Of a stretch of 64,000 nucleotides of DNA, positions 53,627 to 61,698 are shown one piece after another. This DNA comes from an uncultured Lentibacter sp. (GTDB taxonomy: Bacteria > Pseudomonadota > Alphaproteobacteria > Rhodobacterales > Rhodobacteraceae): positions 173,730-237,729 of the forward strand of contig CANMGT010000004.1 of NCBI GenBank assembly GCA_947497495.1, written 5' to 3'. The translations under genes were made by a program, and so were the position numbers. How positions within the stretch are numbered: the first letter of the stretch is position 1; each line of letters opens with the position of its first letter. Below the pieces are notes generated by a model. That model saw only the letters and a program-made list of their open reading frames with translations, made no database searches and had not been told where the DNA came from.

Positions 53627-54424
53627 ATGTCCGGTAAATCCTACACCTTCTCGCATGCTATTTCTTTGCAGCCTGCTCACAGCATCACTCAGGGATTGCG
53701 CGCAGTTGATATCGGCATGCCTGATCTTGCCGTCTTCAAACAGCACCACGCTGACTATGTAGCAGCGCTCCGCTCAACAGGGGCGCATGTCGAACTGCTG
53801 GATGCACTGGAAGACTACCCTGACTCAGTGTTTGTGGAGGACGCAGCGCTTTGTTTGCCGGAAGGTGCTATCGTCATGCGCCCAGGCGCGCCCTCGCGGC
53901 TTGGCGAAGCTGCCACCATGGCACCGACCTTGGCCAAGTTTTACGACGACATCCGCACAATCGACGCCCCTGACTTCATTGAGGGTGGAGATATTCTCAC
54001 AACCGAACGCGAGATCCTGGTAGGCACCTCGGCACGCACCACTTCGGGCGGGATCGAAGCCTTGCGCCGCACCACTGCTGACTGGGGCTACACCGTGCGC
54101 GAAGTGGCCACACCCGAGGGCGTTTTGCATTTCAAAACCGACTGCTCGCTGCTTGACGAAGACACCATCCTGTCAACCAAACGTCTCGCAGTCTCGGGGT
54201 GTTTTGAAGGATACAAGGTTTTGAACACCGCCGAAGGCGAAGAGGCCTGTGCCAACACGATCCGCTTTAACGAGTTGGTGATCATGCCTGCCGGCTTCCC
54301 CAAAACCGCCGAAATGCTCGACAAGGCCGGCTACAATGTGCGCGAAGTCGGCAATTCGGAAGCGGCCAAACTCGATGGTGGCATGTCCTGCCTTTCCTTG
54401 CGGTTTTCGCCCCCCTCAGCCTAA
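53627..54424 (+). CDS. dimethylarginine dimethylaminohydrolase (DDAH)
   Basis: Guanidine-modifying enzyme converting N-omega-dimethylarginine or methylarginine to citrulline and dimethylamine or methylamine. SVFVEDAALCLPEGAIVMRPGAPSRLGE matches DDAH; E119 in FIEGGD, H168 in VLHFKTDCS and C255 in DGGMSCLSLRF are offset by about six from the catalytic H162 and C249 of Pseudomonas aeruginosa DDAH as I recall them. Length 265 fits. Being co-transcribed with an arginine-type importer, it likely consumes imported methylarginines. Arginine deiminase is the main alternative, but that enzyme is much longer. Confidence 0.9.
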   Translation: MSGKSYTFSHAISLQPAHSITQGLRAVDIGMPDLAVFKQHHADYVAALRSTGAHVELLDALEDYPDSVFVEDAALCLPEGAIVMRPGAPSRLGEAATMAPTLAKFYDDIRTIDAPDFIEGGDILTTEREILVGTSARTTSGGIEALRRTTADWGYTVREVATPEGVLHFKTDCSLLDEDTILSTKRLAVSGCFEGYKVLNTAEGEEACANTIRFNELVIMPAGFPKTAEMLDKAGYNVREVGNSEAAKLDGGMSCLSLRFSPPSA

Positions 54425-55137
54425 GCTTTGGGGAACGACGAAGGGCTAAGGCCAGCATGGAACCAGCGCACAAAACTGTGGATCGAGTAGACGGGAAGGC
54501 CTGTCTCGCTGGCAATATCGGCGGCGTGTGGCACCATATTGGTGCACTCCAGCACGATCGCGCCAACATCACTGTGCCGCTTTGTAAGCTCCGTGGCCGC
54601 CTCAAGCATATCGCGGCGGCAGGCTTCGAAATCCATTTCCTTTAGGTCTTCCAAAATTGGCCTCGCAAAGGCGCCTTGCGGGTTCATCCCTTGCAGGGGG
54701 GTATTTTCAAACGCACCCGCAGCAGCAAGATGTGCTGGCGTCAGCCCCTCAGCGGAGATCGTCAGCACCCCCGCGCGCTTACCTGCTGGCAGCACGGCTT
54801 CCACCATCGGCACCTGCATGAGTGAGGAACTCGCAAAAGGCACTCCCAGAGCAGATTTCAACTCATCCTGCATGAGTCCCAGAAAGCCGCAAGAGGTGGT
54901 TATCCCTGCGCACCCTGCCTCGACAAGCTCGCGGCCCGCCGTAACAAATGCGTCAAACAATTCTGACGGATCCTGCAAGACAACCTTGCGCGCGCTGGCC
55001 CCTTCCACAACGCGGTAATGCACTGGAAAATCCCAACTGAGGGCATTCCCGATGTCCCCCAGTGGCCGCGGAAAGCATGTCTGCAACATCAAAACGCCAA
55101 CAGACGCTTGCCCAGACTTTGCTGCCTCTTTTTGCAT
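54421..55137 (-). CDS. aspartate/glutamate racemase-family protein
   Basis: A 238-residue protein of the Asp/Glu/hydantoin racemase superfamily. The two catalytic Cys are visible: TTSCGFLG near residue 80 and VLECTNMVPH near residue 200. Cofactor-independent two-base racemisation or hydantoin handling is the family reaction; the exact substrate is not determined. The start at 55137 has GGGAG upstream, better than the longer ORF-track start. It follows the LysR gene by 24 bp in the same direction and overlaps DDAH convergently by 4 bp. Confidence 0.82.
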   Translation of the reverse strand: MQKEAAKSGQASVGVLMLQTCFPRPLGDIGNALSWDFPVHYRVVEGASARKVVLQDPSELFDAFVTAGRELVEAGCAGITTSCGFLGLMQDELKSALGVPFASSSLMQVPMVEAVLPAGKRAGVLTISAEGLTPAHLAAAGAFENTPLQGMNPQGAFARPILEDLKEMDFEACRRDMLEAATELTKRHSDVGAIVLECTNMVPHAADIASETGLPVYSIHSFVRWFHAGLSPSSFPKA

Positions 55138-55161
55138 GTTTCTCCCAGACATTTTCTTAGA

Positions 55162-56118
55162 TCATGGCTCAGCTTGCCCGCTGCGAGCAAGCCCCGCCGA
55201 ATGTGCCCGCACGATCGGAGCATCACCAGCTGAATAGTGCTGAAGCTCTTCTAGCAAGAGCGCCAGAAATTCATTACCGACTTGCGATAAAGGCCGCGTT
55301 GCTGACGTGATAACAGCCATATCCATGAGGATCGTCGGCTTAAACGGGCGCGCAACAACCCGCGGATCAGTGTCAAATTCAAGGCCAAACCGATCAAGCA
55401 GCGAAACGCCCATCCCCTCTTTGACAAAACCCAGCAGGTTCTTGAACAAATGTGAATGAACCCGCGTGCGCAACGGCACGCCCGCAGCCTCAAAGGCCGC
55501 GCGCAAACGGCGCTGTGTGATGTGATCAGGGCCCATCACAACAAAAGGCTCCTGCGCAAGCAGCTCGGGTGTCAGCACCTCGTGACGCGCCAGCGGATTG
55601 TCTTCATGCAGTGCAAGGAGCGTTTGCACATGCAGCGGGTAGACGTGCAAATTGTCATAGAGCATCGGCATTTCACAAACACCGAGTTCAAACAGCCCCG
55701 CCACGACCCATTCCTGAATTTTCGACGAATACTGCGACTGAAACGAAATGTTCATGTCAGGTCTGTCGCGCGCAAACTTGGCAATGACGCTGGGCAAAAA
55801 ACCAAACGACATCGAGTGCTGGGAAGCCACTTGCAGTTGCCCCGCTTGCTTGTTTTGCAAGTCGACAACCGTTTGCGTCACATGGTCTAAGCCGCGCACG
55901 ACTGTGTCGATCTCGCGATACATCAAACCCGCTTCCGGCGTTTGTACAAGACGGCCATGCACACGTTCAAAAAGTTTTAGACCTGTTTGGCGTTCAAGCT
56001 CGGCGAGCAGGTTCGAAATGCCGGGTTGCGAGATACCCAAGGCTGCCGCAGCCCCTGTGACGGTTCCGGTTTCGACGATGGCGTGAAAGGCCTGGAGCTG
56101 GCGAAATCTAAGACGCAT
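55162..56118 (-). CDS. LysR family transcriptional regulator
   Basis: A 318-residue LysR regulator. An N-terminal winged HTH (LRFRQLQAFHAIVETGTVTGAAAALGISQPGISNLLAELERQTG) leads into a two-lobed effector-binding domain. It is divergent from the FAD oxidase and TRAP genes, with the racemase gene downstream, so it is the obvious regulator of the whole catabolic set. A T-N11-A type LysR box sits 12 bp upstream of its start. The inducer is unknown. Confidence 0.93.
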   Translation of the reverse strand: MRLRFRQLQAFHAIVETGTVTGAAAALGISQPGISNLLAELERQTGLKLFERVHGRLVQTPEAGLMYREIDTVVRGLDHVTQTVVDLQNKQAGQLQVASQHSMSFGFLPSVIAKFARDRPDMNISFQSQYSSKIQEWVVAGLFELGVCEMPMLYDNLHVYPLHVQTLLALHEDNPLARHEVLTPELLAQEPFVVMGPDHITQRRLRAAFEAAGVPLRTRVHSHLFKNLLGFVKEGMGVSLLDRFGLEFDTDPRVVARPFKPTILMDMAVITSATRPLSQVGNEFLALLLEELQHYSAGDAPIVRAHSAGLARSGQAEP

Positions 56119-56129
56119 GCCATCACTAT

Positions 56130-56144
56130 ATCACCTTTCATGAT
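56130..56144. promoter_or_regulatory. candidate LysR-type operator
   Basis: ATCACCTTTCATGAT, with ATCA/TGAT arms and a T-N11-A core, lies between the divergent LysR and FAD oxidoreductase genes. This is the form of site LysR proteins bind for autoregulation and activation of the opposing operon. A TAATAT at 56155-56160 could be a -10 for the rightward operon. Confidence 0.45.
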
Positions 56145-56175
56145 GCCATTACCATAATATTGTATTTGAAATGAT

Positions 56176-57471
56176 ATGCCCTCGTCGGCACACTCGGAGT
56201 CTGTTCCGGGGGGCCTATCAGTGAAAGCAGAGCACGTCGTCATAGTAGGTGCGGGCATTGTCGGTGCCGCGTCAGCGATCTGGCTGAGGCGTGCGGGCTT
56301 TGACGTTACGCTGATTGACAAGGGCGAACCCGGCATGGGCGCCTCCTATGGCAACGGCTGCATTCTGGCGAGTTGCTCGGTCGTGCCCGTCACAGGCCCT
56401 GGCCTTATCAGTAAGGGCCCGGGTTACCTTGCCGATCCGAATTTTCCGTTGTTCATGCGGTGGAGCTACCTGCCCAAGCTAGTGCCTTGGCTGGTGCGCT
56501 ATATGTCTCACGCCAATGCGCGCGATACGCAGCGCATCTCTAAGGGGCTGACGACCATTGTTGGCGACAGCCTTGAGCAACACCAAGCCCTGACAGCAGG
56601 AACAGACGCCGCCAAATGGGTTCAGGAATCATCCTACAGTTTTGCCTACCAAGACAAAGCAGCTTTTGACGCCGACAGTTTCGCTTGGGATCTGCGCCGC
56701 GAGGCAGGCTTTGTGCCCGAGCTTGTCGAAGGCGGCGCCGTGCAGGAGCTTGAACCGATCCTGAGCGACAAAATTGGCCTGCTGGCCGTGATGAAAAACC
56801 ACGGCTTTGTCCTTAATCCCGGCAGCTATGTGCAAGACCTCGTCAAGTTGCTCGAAAGCCTCGGCGGGCGGTTCGTGCGCGCGGAAGTAAAAGATTTCGA
56901 GTTGAGCGGCGGCAGTGTCAGCGCCGTTGACACCACAGAAGGGCGCTTTGAGTGTGATAAGGCCGTGATCTCTTCTGGCGTCTGGTCAAAGCCGCTCATG
57001 CAAAAACTGGGCCTGACTGTCCCGCTGGAAGCCGAGCGCGGCTATCATATTGTCTATGAAAACCCGAGCCAGACGCCGAACAACCCGATGATGCTGACCT
57101 CGGGCAAGTTTGTTGCCACCACTATGAACCAAGGCCTGCGCTGTGCGGGTATCGTCGAGTTCGGCGGGCTAGAACCAACCCCCTCAAAGGCCCCGTTGGC
57201 CCTGCTGCGCCGCAAGGTCAAAGAGGTTTTCCCCAACATGACCGCACCCCGCGAAGAAGAGTGGCTTGGGTTCCGCCCTGCCCCCACAGACAGCCTGCCA
57301 CTGATCGGCGAAGTGGGCAGCTCTGGCGTCTTCGCGGCTTTCGGACATCACCACATCGGATTGACAGGCGGCCCGAAAACGGGCCGACTGGTCGCCGATA
57401 TGATTGCTGGCAATCATTCCAACAACGATATGCGCCCCTTTGAGCCAAAAAGGTTTGCCAAGGGCGGATGA
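56176..57471 (+). CDS. FAD-dependent amine/D-amino acid oxidoreductase (DadA-like)
   Basis: A 431-residue flavoprotein of the DAO/DadA fold. The FAD-binding VVIVGAGIVGAASAIWLRRAGFDVTLIDKG starts near residue 21, and the C-terminal FRPAPTDSLPLIGEVGSSGVFAAFGHHHIGLTGGPKTGRLVADMI is the second FAD-contact. D-amino-acid dehydrogenase or a related amine/opine oxidase is likely. The ORF-track start has no good ribosome site; a GTG at 56221 after GGGG is an alternative that trims 15 residues. It leads into the TRAP genes with a 4-bp overlap of the ORF-track frame. Confidence 0.85.
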   Translation: MPSSAHSESVPGGLSVKAEHVVIVGAGIVGAASAIWLRRAGFDVTLIDKGEPGMGASYGNGCILASCSVVPVTGPGLISKGPGYLADPNFPLFMRWSYLPKLVPWLVRYMSHANARDTQRISKGLTTIVGDSLEQHQALTAGTDAAKWVQESSYSFAYQDKAAFDADSFAWDLRREAGFVPELVEGGAVQELEPILSDKIGLLAVMKNHGFVLNPGSYVQDLVKLLESLGGRFVRAEVKDFELSGGSVSAVDTTEGRFECDKAVISSGVWSKPLMQKLGLTVPLEAERGYHIVYENPSQTPNNPMMLTSGKFVATTMNQGLRCAGIVEFGGLEPTPSKAPLALLRRKVKEVFPNMTAPREEEWLGFRPAPTDSLPLIGEVGSSGVFAAFGHHHIGLTGGPKTGRLVADMIAGNHSNNDMRPFEPKRFAKGG

Positions 57472-57503
57472 TAAGAAACGAACTCCAACATAGGGAATTT
57501 AAC

Positions 57504-58487
57504 ATGAAAACTCTAACACAAAAACTCAGCACAGCCGCGGCGAGCGTCGCATTGGCGATGGCAGCAAGCGCTGTCGCAGCCGAAAAGTGGGACATGCCGA
57601 TGGCCTACGCGGCGACAAACTTCCACTCCGAAATGGGCGTCGTCTTTGCGGATAAAGTGCGCGAATACACCGGTGGAGAGATCGACATCACGGTGCATCC
57701 GGGCGGCTCGCTTTTCAAAGGCGGCGAAATCAAACGCGCCGTACAAACAGGCCAAGCCCCGATCGGCGAGCGCTTCATGTCCGCCCACGCCAATGAAGCC
57801 CCTCTCCTTGGCTGGGACAACGTGCCATTCATCGCGACGAACTATGAAGACAACGAAAAACTCTGGCAGGCCGCGAAAGACAAAGTCAACGGGCAGCTCG
57901 CTGACCAGAACCTCGTAACGCTCTACACCTGCGCATGGCCGGGACAGGGCTTTTACTTTAACAAGCCTGTTGCCTCGTCAAAGGACACACAGGGCGTGAA
58001 GTTCCGCTCTTACAACACGGCAACGGCAACCTTCGCCGAAGAGTTGGGCATGATCCCCGTGCAAGTCGAAGCTGCCGAGCTGAGCCAAGCCTTGGCAACC
58101 GGTGTCGCGGAAGCCTTCATCTCCTCAGGCTCAACAGGCTATGATCGCAAAGTTTGGGAATCGCTCTCGCATTACTACAAGGTTAACGCCTGGCACCCGC
58201 GCAACTATGTTATGGTTAACAAAGGCGTCTGGGAAGGCCTCAGCACCGACGTGCAAGCAGCCGTGCAAAAGGCAGCTGACGAAACAGGCGTGGCCTGTGG
58301 CCAAAAGTCGGCTGACCTCGCCAACTGGTATTTCGAGCAACTCGAAGCCAACGGCATGAAAGTCGAAGACGCCTCACCAGAGTTCCTTGAAGAGCTCAAG
58401 ACCATTGGTGCCAAAATGAAAGCAGATTGGGTCCAAGCAGCCGGCGCTGACGCGCAAGCTATCCTTGACGCTTACAACGCCAACTAA
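57504..58487 (+). CDS. dctP: TRAP transporter substrate-binding protein (DctP family)
   Basis: Periplasmic receptor of a TRAP transporter, 327 residues. The signal peptide (KTLTQKLSTAAASVALAMAASAVAA) precedes the DctP fold, with TGGEIDITVHPGGSLFKGGEIKRAVQTGQAPIGERFMS and the family Arg contact in GVKFRSYNTATATFAEELGMIPVQVEAAEL. The ligand is usually an organic acid; a D-amino or keto acid would fit the neighbours. AGGGAA precedes ATG 57504. A hairpin follows before the membrane subunits. Confidence 0.92.
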   Translation: MKTLTQKLSTAAASVALAMAASAVAAEKWDMPMAYAATNFHSEMGVVFADKVREYTGGEIDITVHPGGSLFKGGEIKRAVQTGQAPIGERFMSAHANEAPLLGWDNVPFIATNYEDNEKLWQAAKDKVNGQLADQNLVTLYTCAWPGQGFYFNKPVASSKDTQGVKFRSYNTATATFAEELGMIPVQVEAAELSQALATGVAEAFISSGSTGYDRKVWESLSHYYKVNAWHPRNYVMVNKGVWEGLSTDVQAAVQKAADETGVACGQKSADLANWYFEQLEANGMKVEDASPEFLEELKTIGAKMKADWVQAAGADAQAILDAYNAN

Positions 58488-58496
58488 GGCAACACC

Positions 58497-58526
58497 GGCG
58501 GCTCTGGTCTAACAATCAGGGCCGCC
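58497..58526 (+). promoter_or_regulatory. attenuator-like hairpin between dctP and dctQ
   Basis: GGCGGCTCTG pairs with CAGGGCCGCC (10 bp with one G-U) around a 10-base loop and is followed by AATTTTCCATTTTT. It resembles a partial intrinsic terminator between the receptor gene and the membrane subunits, which would lower dctQM relative to dctP. Confidence 0.65.
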
Positions 58527-58553
58527 AATTTTCCATTTTTCGGGGGGAAAACG

Positions 58554-59267
58554 ATGAGAGACTGGCAACCGTTTTTGGGCCTGCCTTTGTGGATTTGGCT
58601 GTTCGTCTTCCCCACCTGTTTGGCGCTTTTTTGCTTGTGGAAGGGCCCTTCGGCAGAACGGCTGCTACGCCCTGTTTGGCGGTTCCTCGACAGGCTTTAC
58701 CTTGCGTCTGGCGTCTTGGCGTCGGTCTTTATGGTTACGATCCTTTTGCTGATCATCGGACAGATGATCGCGCGTTGGTCGTCGCTCACTTTCCCCGGCT
58801 CGACGGAGTACGCAGGCTACGCTATGGCCGCGACATCTTTCTTCGCTCTGGCCTATACGCTCACCCAGGGCGGACACATTCGCGTGTCGATCCTGCTCAA
58901 CCTAAATGATCACACCAGATTCTGGCTCGACGCGCTGGCAATGTTGATCGCGGCGGTCACCGCCACCTACTTTGCACGCTACGCGATCAAAACCAACATT
59001 ATGTCCGAAATGCTCAACGACCGCACACAAGGCCAAGACTTTGTGCCCGAGTGGCTAATCACGTTTCTCTCGATGTTCGCGAATTCCCCTACAAAATGGG
59101 GAGAGATGTGGGCCAATACCGGCTCTGAGTGGGTCTACACGCCCGTCTGGTTGCCGCAGCTGCCCATGTCGATCGGCACAGTTCTGTTGGCCATCGCGAT
59201 CTGGGACTACCTCATGCGCCTGCTTGTGCTGCGCGAAACACAAATCCACGGGGAGGTTCTGGAATGA
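58554..59267 (+). CDS. dctQ: TRAP transporter small membrane subunit (DctQ family)
   Basis: Four-helix inner-membrane subunit that docks to DctM, 237 residues, longer than the usual ~170-200. The family core ASVFMVTILLLIIGQMIARWSSLTFPGSTEYAGYAMAATSFFALAYTLTQGGHIRVSILL is clear. An extra N-terminal hydrophobic segment (PLWIWLFVFPTCLALFCLW) and a soluble loop in the second half account for the length. GGGGGG lies before the ATG and the stop overlaps dctM (ATGA). Confidence 0.88.
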   Translation: MRDWQPFLGLPLWIWLFVFPTCLALFCLWKGPSAERLLRPVWRFLDRLYLASGVLASVFMVTILLLIIGQMIARWSSLTFPGSTEYAGYAMAATSFFALAYTLTQGGHIRVSILLNLNDHTRFWLDALAMLIAAVTATYFARYAIKTNIMSEMLNDRTQGQDFVPEWLITFLSMFANSPTKWGEMWANTGSEWVYTPVWLPQLPMSIGTVLLAIAIWDYLMRLLVLRETQIHGEVLE

Positions 59268-60577
59268 GCGAACTTTACGCCACACTGATCTTTCTCTTCG
59301 TTCTCTTCGCCCTGCTCGGCGGCTCTGTCTGGATCGGCCTTGCGCTGATGGGCGTGGCATGGGTCGGCATGGAGCTGTTTACAACGCGTCCGGCTGGAGA
59401 CGCGATGATCACAACCATCTGGACAGGCGCCTCAAGCTGGACGCTGACAGCCCTGCCACTGTTCATCTGGATGGGTGAAATTCTCTATCGAACGCGATTA
59501 TCCGAAGACATGTTCCGCGGCCTCGCCCCGTGGATGCGCTTCCTTCCCGGCGGTTTGTTGCACACCAATATCGCGGGCTGCACCATCTTCGCGGCGGTTT
59601 CCGGCTCTTCTGCCGCAACCCTTAACATGGTCGGCAAAATGTCGATCCCCGAGCTGCGCGAACGCGGCTACCCCGAGTATATGATCATCGGCACGCTCGC
59701 GGGCGCTGCCACGCTTGGTCTGATGATCCCGCCCTCGCTGACGCTCATCGTCTATGGCGTCACGATCAACGAAAGCATCACCAAGCTTTTCATGGCGGGC
59801 GTCTTTCCTGGCCTCGTCTTGGCGTCGCTTTTCATGCTTTACATCATCGCTTGGCACTTCGTTTACCCTGATCAACGGCCCGAGCCGGAACCCAAGATGC
59901 CCTTCAGCAAAATGATGTCTGAAAGCCGCTTTCTGCTTCCGCTTTTCGGGCTCGTCTTTGTTGTCATTGGTTCGATGTATTCTGGCTACGCAACCGCCAC
60001 AGAGGCCGCCGCTGTCGGCGTTATCGGGGCGCTCGCGCTCTCGCTCGTTCAAGGATCTCTGAAATGGGAGACGTTCCGCGAGAGCCTCATGGGGGCTACC
60101 AAAACGTCAGCGATGATTGCCTTCATCCTCATGGGCGCGGCTTTCCTCTCGCTTTCGATGGGCTTCACTGGGCTGCCGCGCGCGTTGGCGGAACTGATCG
60201 ACAGTTACAACCTGTCGCCAGTCGCGCTCATCGCGGTGCTGACTTTGTTCTATCTCATCCTTGGCATGTTCATGGACGGATTGTCTTCTGTCGTTCTGAC
60301 AATGGCGATCGTCGAGCCAATGATCCGCCAAGCAGGCATTGACGTGATCTGGTTTGGCATCTTCCTCGTCGTCGTCATCGAAACCGCGCAGGTGACACCG
60401 CCGATCGGCTTCAACCTCTTCGTGCTCCAAGGGATGACACGCCATGAAATCGGCTATATCGCCAAAACGGCAATCCCGATGGTGGGGCTGATGCTGCTCA
60501 TGGTTGTGATCCTCGTTGTCTGGCCAGAGCTTGCGACATGGCTGCCTGAAAACATTCGCCAAGGGCCAAGCGGCTAA
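59264..60577 (+). CDS. dctM: TRAP transporter large membrane subunit (DctM family)
   Basis: Sodium-coupled transport subunit with about 12 membrane segments, 437 residues. The family N-terminus LFVLFALLGGSVWIGLALMGVAWVGM and the signatures GCTIFAAVSGSSAATLNMVGKMSIPELRERGYPEYM and LIPPSLTLIVYGV are present. The C-terminal TPPIGFNLFVLQGMT is the second half's ion-binding loop. The start is at 59264, not the ORF-track 59129, because MSELYATLIFLF overlaps the dctQ stop in the normal ATGA manner. Confidence 0.94.
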   Translation: MSELYATLIFLFVLFALLGGSVWIGLALMGVAWVGMELFTTRPAGDAMITTIWTGASSWTLTALPLFIWMGEILYRTRLSEDMFRGLAPWMRFLPGGLLHTNIAGCTIFAAVSGSSAATLNMVGKMSIPELRERGYPEYMIIGTLAGAATLGLMIPPSLTLIVYGVTINESITKLFMAGVFPGLVLASLFMLYIIAWHFVYPDQRPEPEPKMPFSKMMSESRFLLPLFGLVFVVIGSMYSGYATATEAAAVGVIGALALSLVQGSLKWETFRESLMGATKTSAMIAFILMGAAFLSLSMGFTGLPRALAELIDSYNLSPVALIAVLTLFYLILGMFMDGLSSVVLTMAIVEPMIRQAGIDVIWFGIFLVVVIETAQVTPPIGFNLFVLQGMTRHEIGYIAKTAIPMVGLMLLMVVILVVWPELATWLPENIRQGPSG

Positions 60578-60583
60578 ACAATC

Positions 60584-61522
60584 GTGTTGCGTGCACTCGG
60601 TTTTTTCGCGTGCTATGGCCGCTTTGTCTTGGTGGCAGGGCTCTTGGCGGGGCTTTTAGCGCCAAGCCTTGCGATGGCCCTCAAACCTTGGCTGACAGAG
60701 CTAGTGCTGCTGCTCCTGTTTCTCACAGCCTTTCGCGTCGGGCTGCCCGACGCGCTCTTGGGCCTGCGCTCGGTGCGTGTAACCTTAAAAGTTGTTCTCG
60801 TTTATCAACTCGGATTGCCCCTTGCCGCGATTGTAACTTTTGCACTCTTAGGGCTTGCACAAACACCCGTCGCGCTCGCGATCACCCTTATGCTCGCGGC
60901 CCCTTCTGTGACCGGAGGGCCGAGCATGGCTACTCTACTTGGCCAGAACCCCGAGCCAAGCTTCCGCCTGCTCATCGTTGGAACTGCGCTTTTGCCGCTT
61001 ACGGTGCTTCCGATCTTCTTCGTCTCACCCGAACTGGGCGATTTGCGCGAAACGCTAGCTGTTGCCCTGCGCCTCCTCCTGTCGATCAGCGGCACAATCA
61101 GCGCTGCCTTCACGCTGCGCCACCTTGTGCTGCCAGACATGAAGCCCGCCCAAAGCCGAGCACTTGACGGGGGAACCGCGCTGGCATTGGCCGTCATTGT
61201 GATCGGATTGATGAGTGCGCTTGGCCCCGCTTTACACACGGCGCCTCTCAACGTCACCAAATGGCTTGCTGTCGCTCTGAGCGCCAATCTTGGGCTTCAA
61301 GCTACAGCATACTTCACCCTCAGGCGCGCAGGTTACGGCTCTGCGGCCGCGCCGATGGCAATCGTCGCGGGCAATCGCAATGTCGCATTATTCTTGCTAG
61401 CTTCGCCCGTAGCCCAAACCCAGGAGTTTTTAATTTTCCTCAGCTGCTATCAGATACCTATGTACCTGACACCGATCATCATGCGCCCGCTCTTGGGCGA
61501 GGCTGATAAAACGGCGAATTAA
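60584..61522 (+). CDS. bile acid:sodium symporter (BASS)-like membrane protein
   Basis: A 312-residue polytopic membrane protein with roughly ten hydrophobic segments, resembling the BASS/SBF carrier fold. ITLMLAAPSVTGGPSMATLLGQNPEPSFRLLIVGTALLPLTVLPI resembles the small-residue-rich crossover helices of that family. It begins with GTG (or the next TTG) 6 bp after dctM, so it probably belongs to the TRAP transcript. Substrate unknown. The assignment is by topology and local motifs and is less certain than the TRAP genes. Confidence 0.65.
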   Translation: MLRALGFFACYGRFVLVAGLLAGLLAPSLAMALKPWLTELVLLLLFLTAFRVGLPDALLGLRSVRVTLKVVLVYQLGLPLAAIVTFALLGLAQTPVALAITLMLAAPSVTGGPSMATLLGQNPEPSFRLLIVGTALLPLTVLPIFFVSPELGDLRETLAVALRLLLSISGTISAAFTLRHLVLPDMKPAQSRALDGGTALALAVIVIGLMSALGPALHTAPLNVTKWLAVALSANLGLQATAYFTLRRAGYGSAAAPMAIVAGNRNVALFLLASPVAQTQEFLIFLSCYQIPMYLTPIIMRPLLGEADKTAN

Positions 61523-61533
61523 ACTTTGGAAAA

Positions 61534-61609
61534 TGGCAGGGGCGTGGGGGCTCGAACCCCAGACCTACGGTTTTGGAGACCGTCGCTCTACCAACTGAGC
61601 TACACCCCT
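61534..61609 (-). tRNA. tRNA-Trp (anticodon CCA)
   Basis: A complete 76-base cloverleaf on the minus strand including encoded 3' CCA. Acceptor strand AGGGGTG pairs with CGCCCCT (one G-T), the D arm contains GCTCAGTTGGTAGAGC, the anticodon stem ACGGT/ACCGT frames loop CTCCAAA with anticodon CCA at 61574-61576, and the T arm reads GGTTCGAGCC. It lies downstream of tuf in the same direction but with two protein genes between, and no secE follows. Confidence 0.97.
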
Positions 61610-61621
61610 AAAGTGAGCTTC

Positions 61622-61650
61622 CGAATAAAACGCGCGGCAGGGGAAATCAA
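61622..61650 (-). promoter_or_regulatory. candidate tRNA-Trp promoter
   Basis: TTGATT (61645-61650), 17 bases, then TATTCG (61622-61627), reading leftward, ends 12 bases before the tRNA 5' end. Spacing and position are right for a housekeeping promoter with a short leader. The -10 is only a fair match. Confidence 0.5.
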
Positions 61651-61698
61651 GCCGTTTCTCGCTCCAACGTGCAACTATGCACAAAGCACTCTCGTTAC

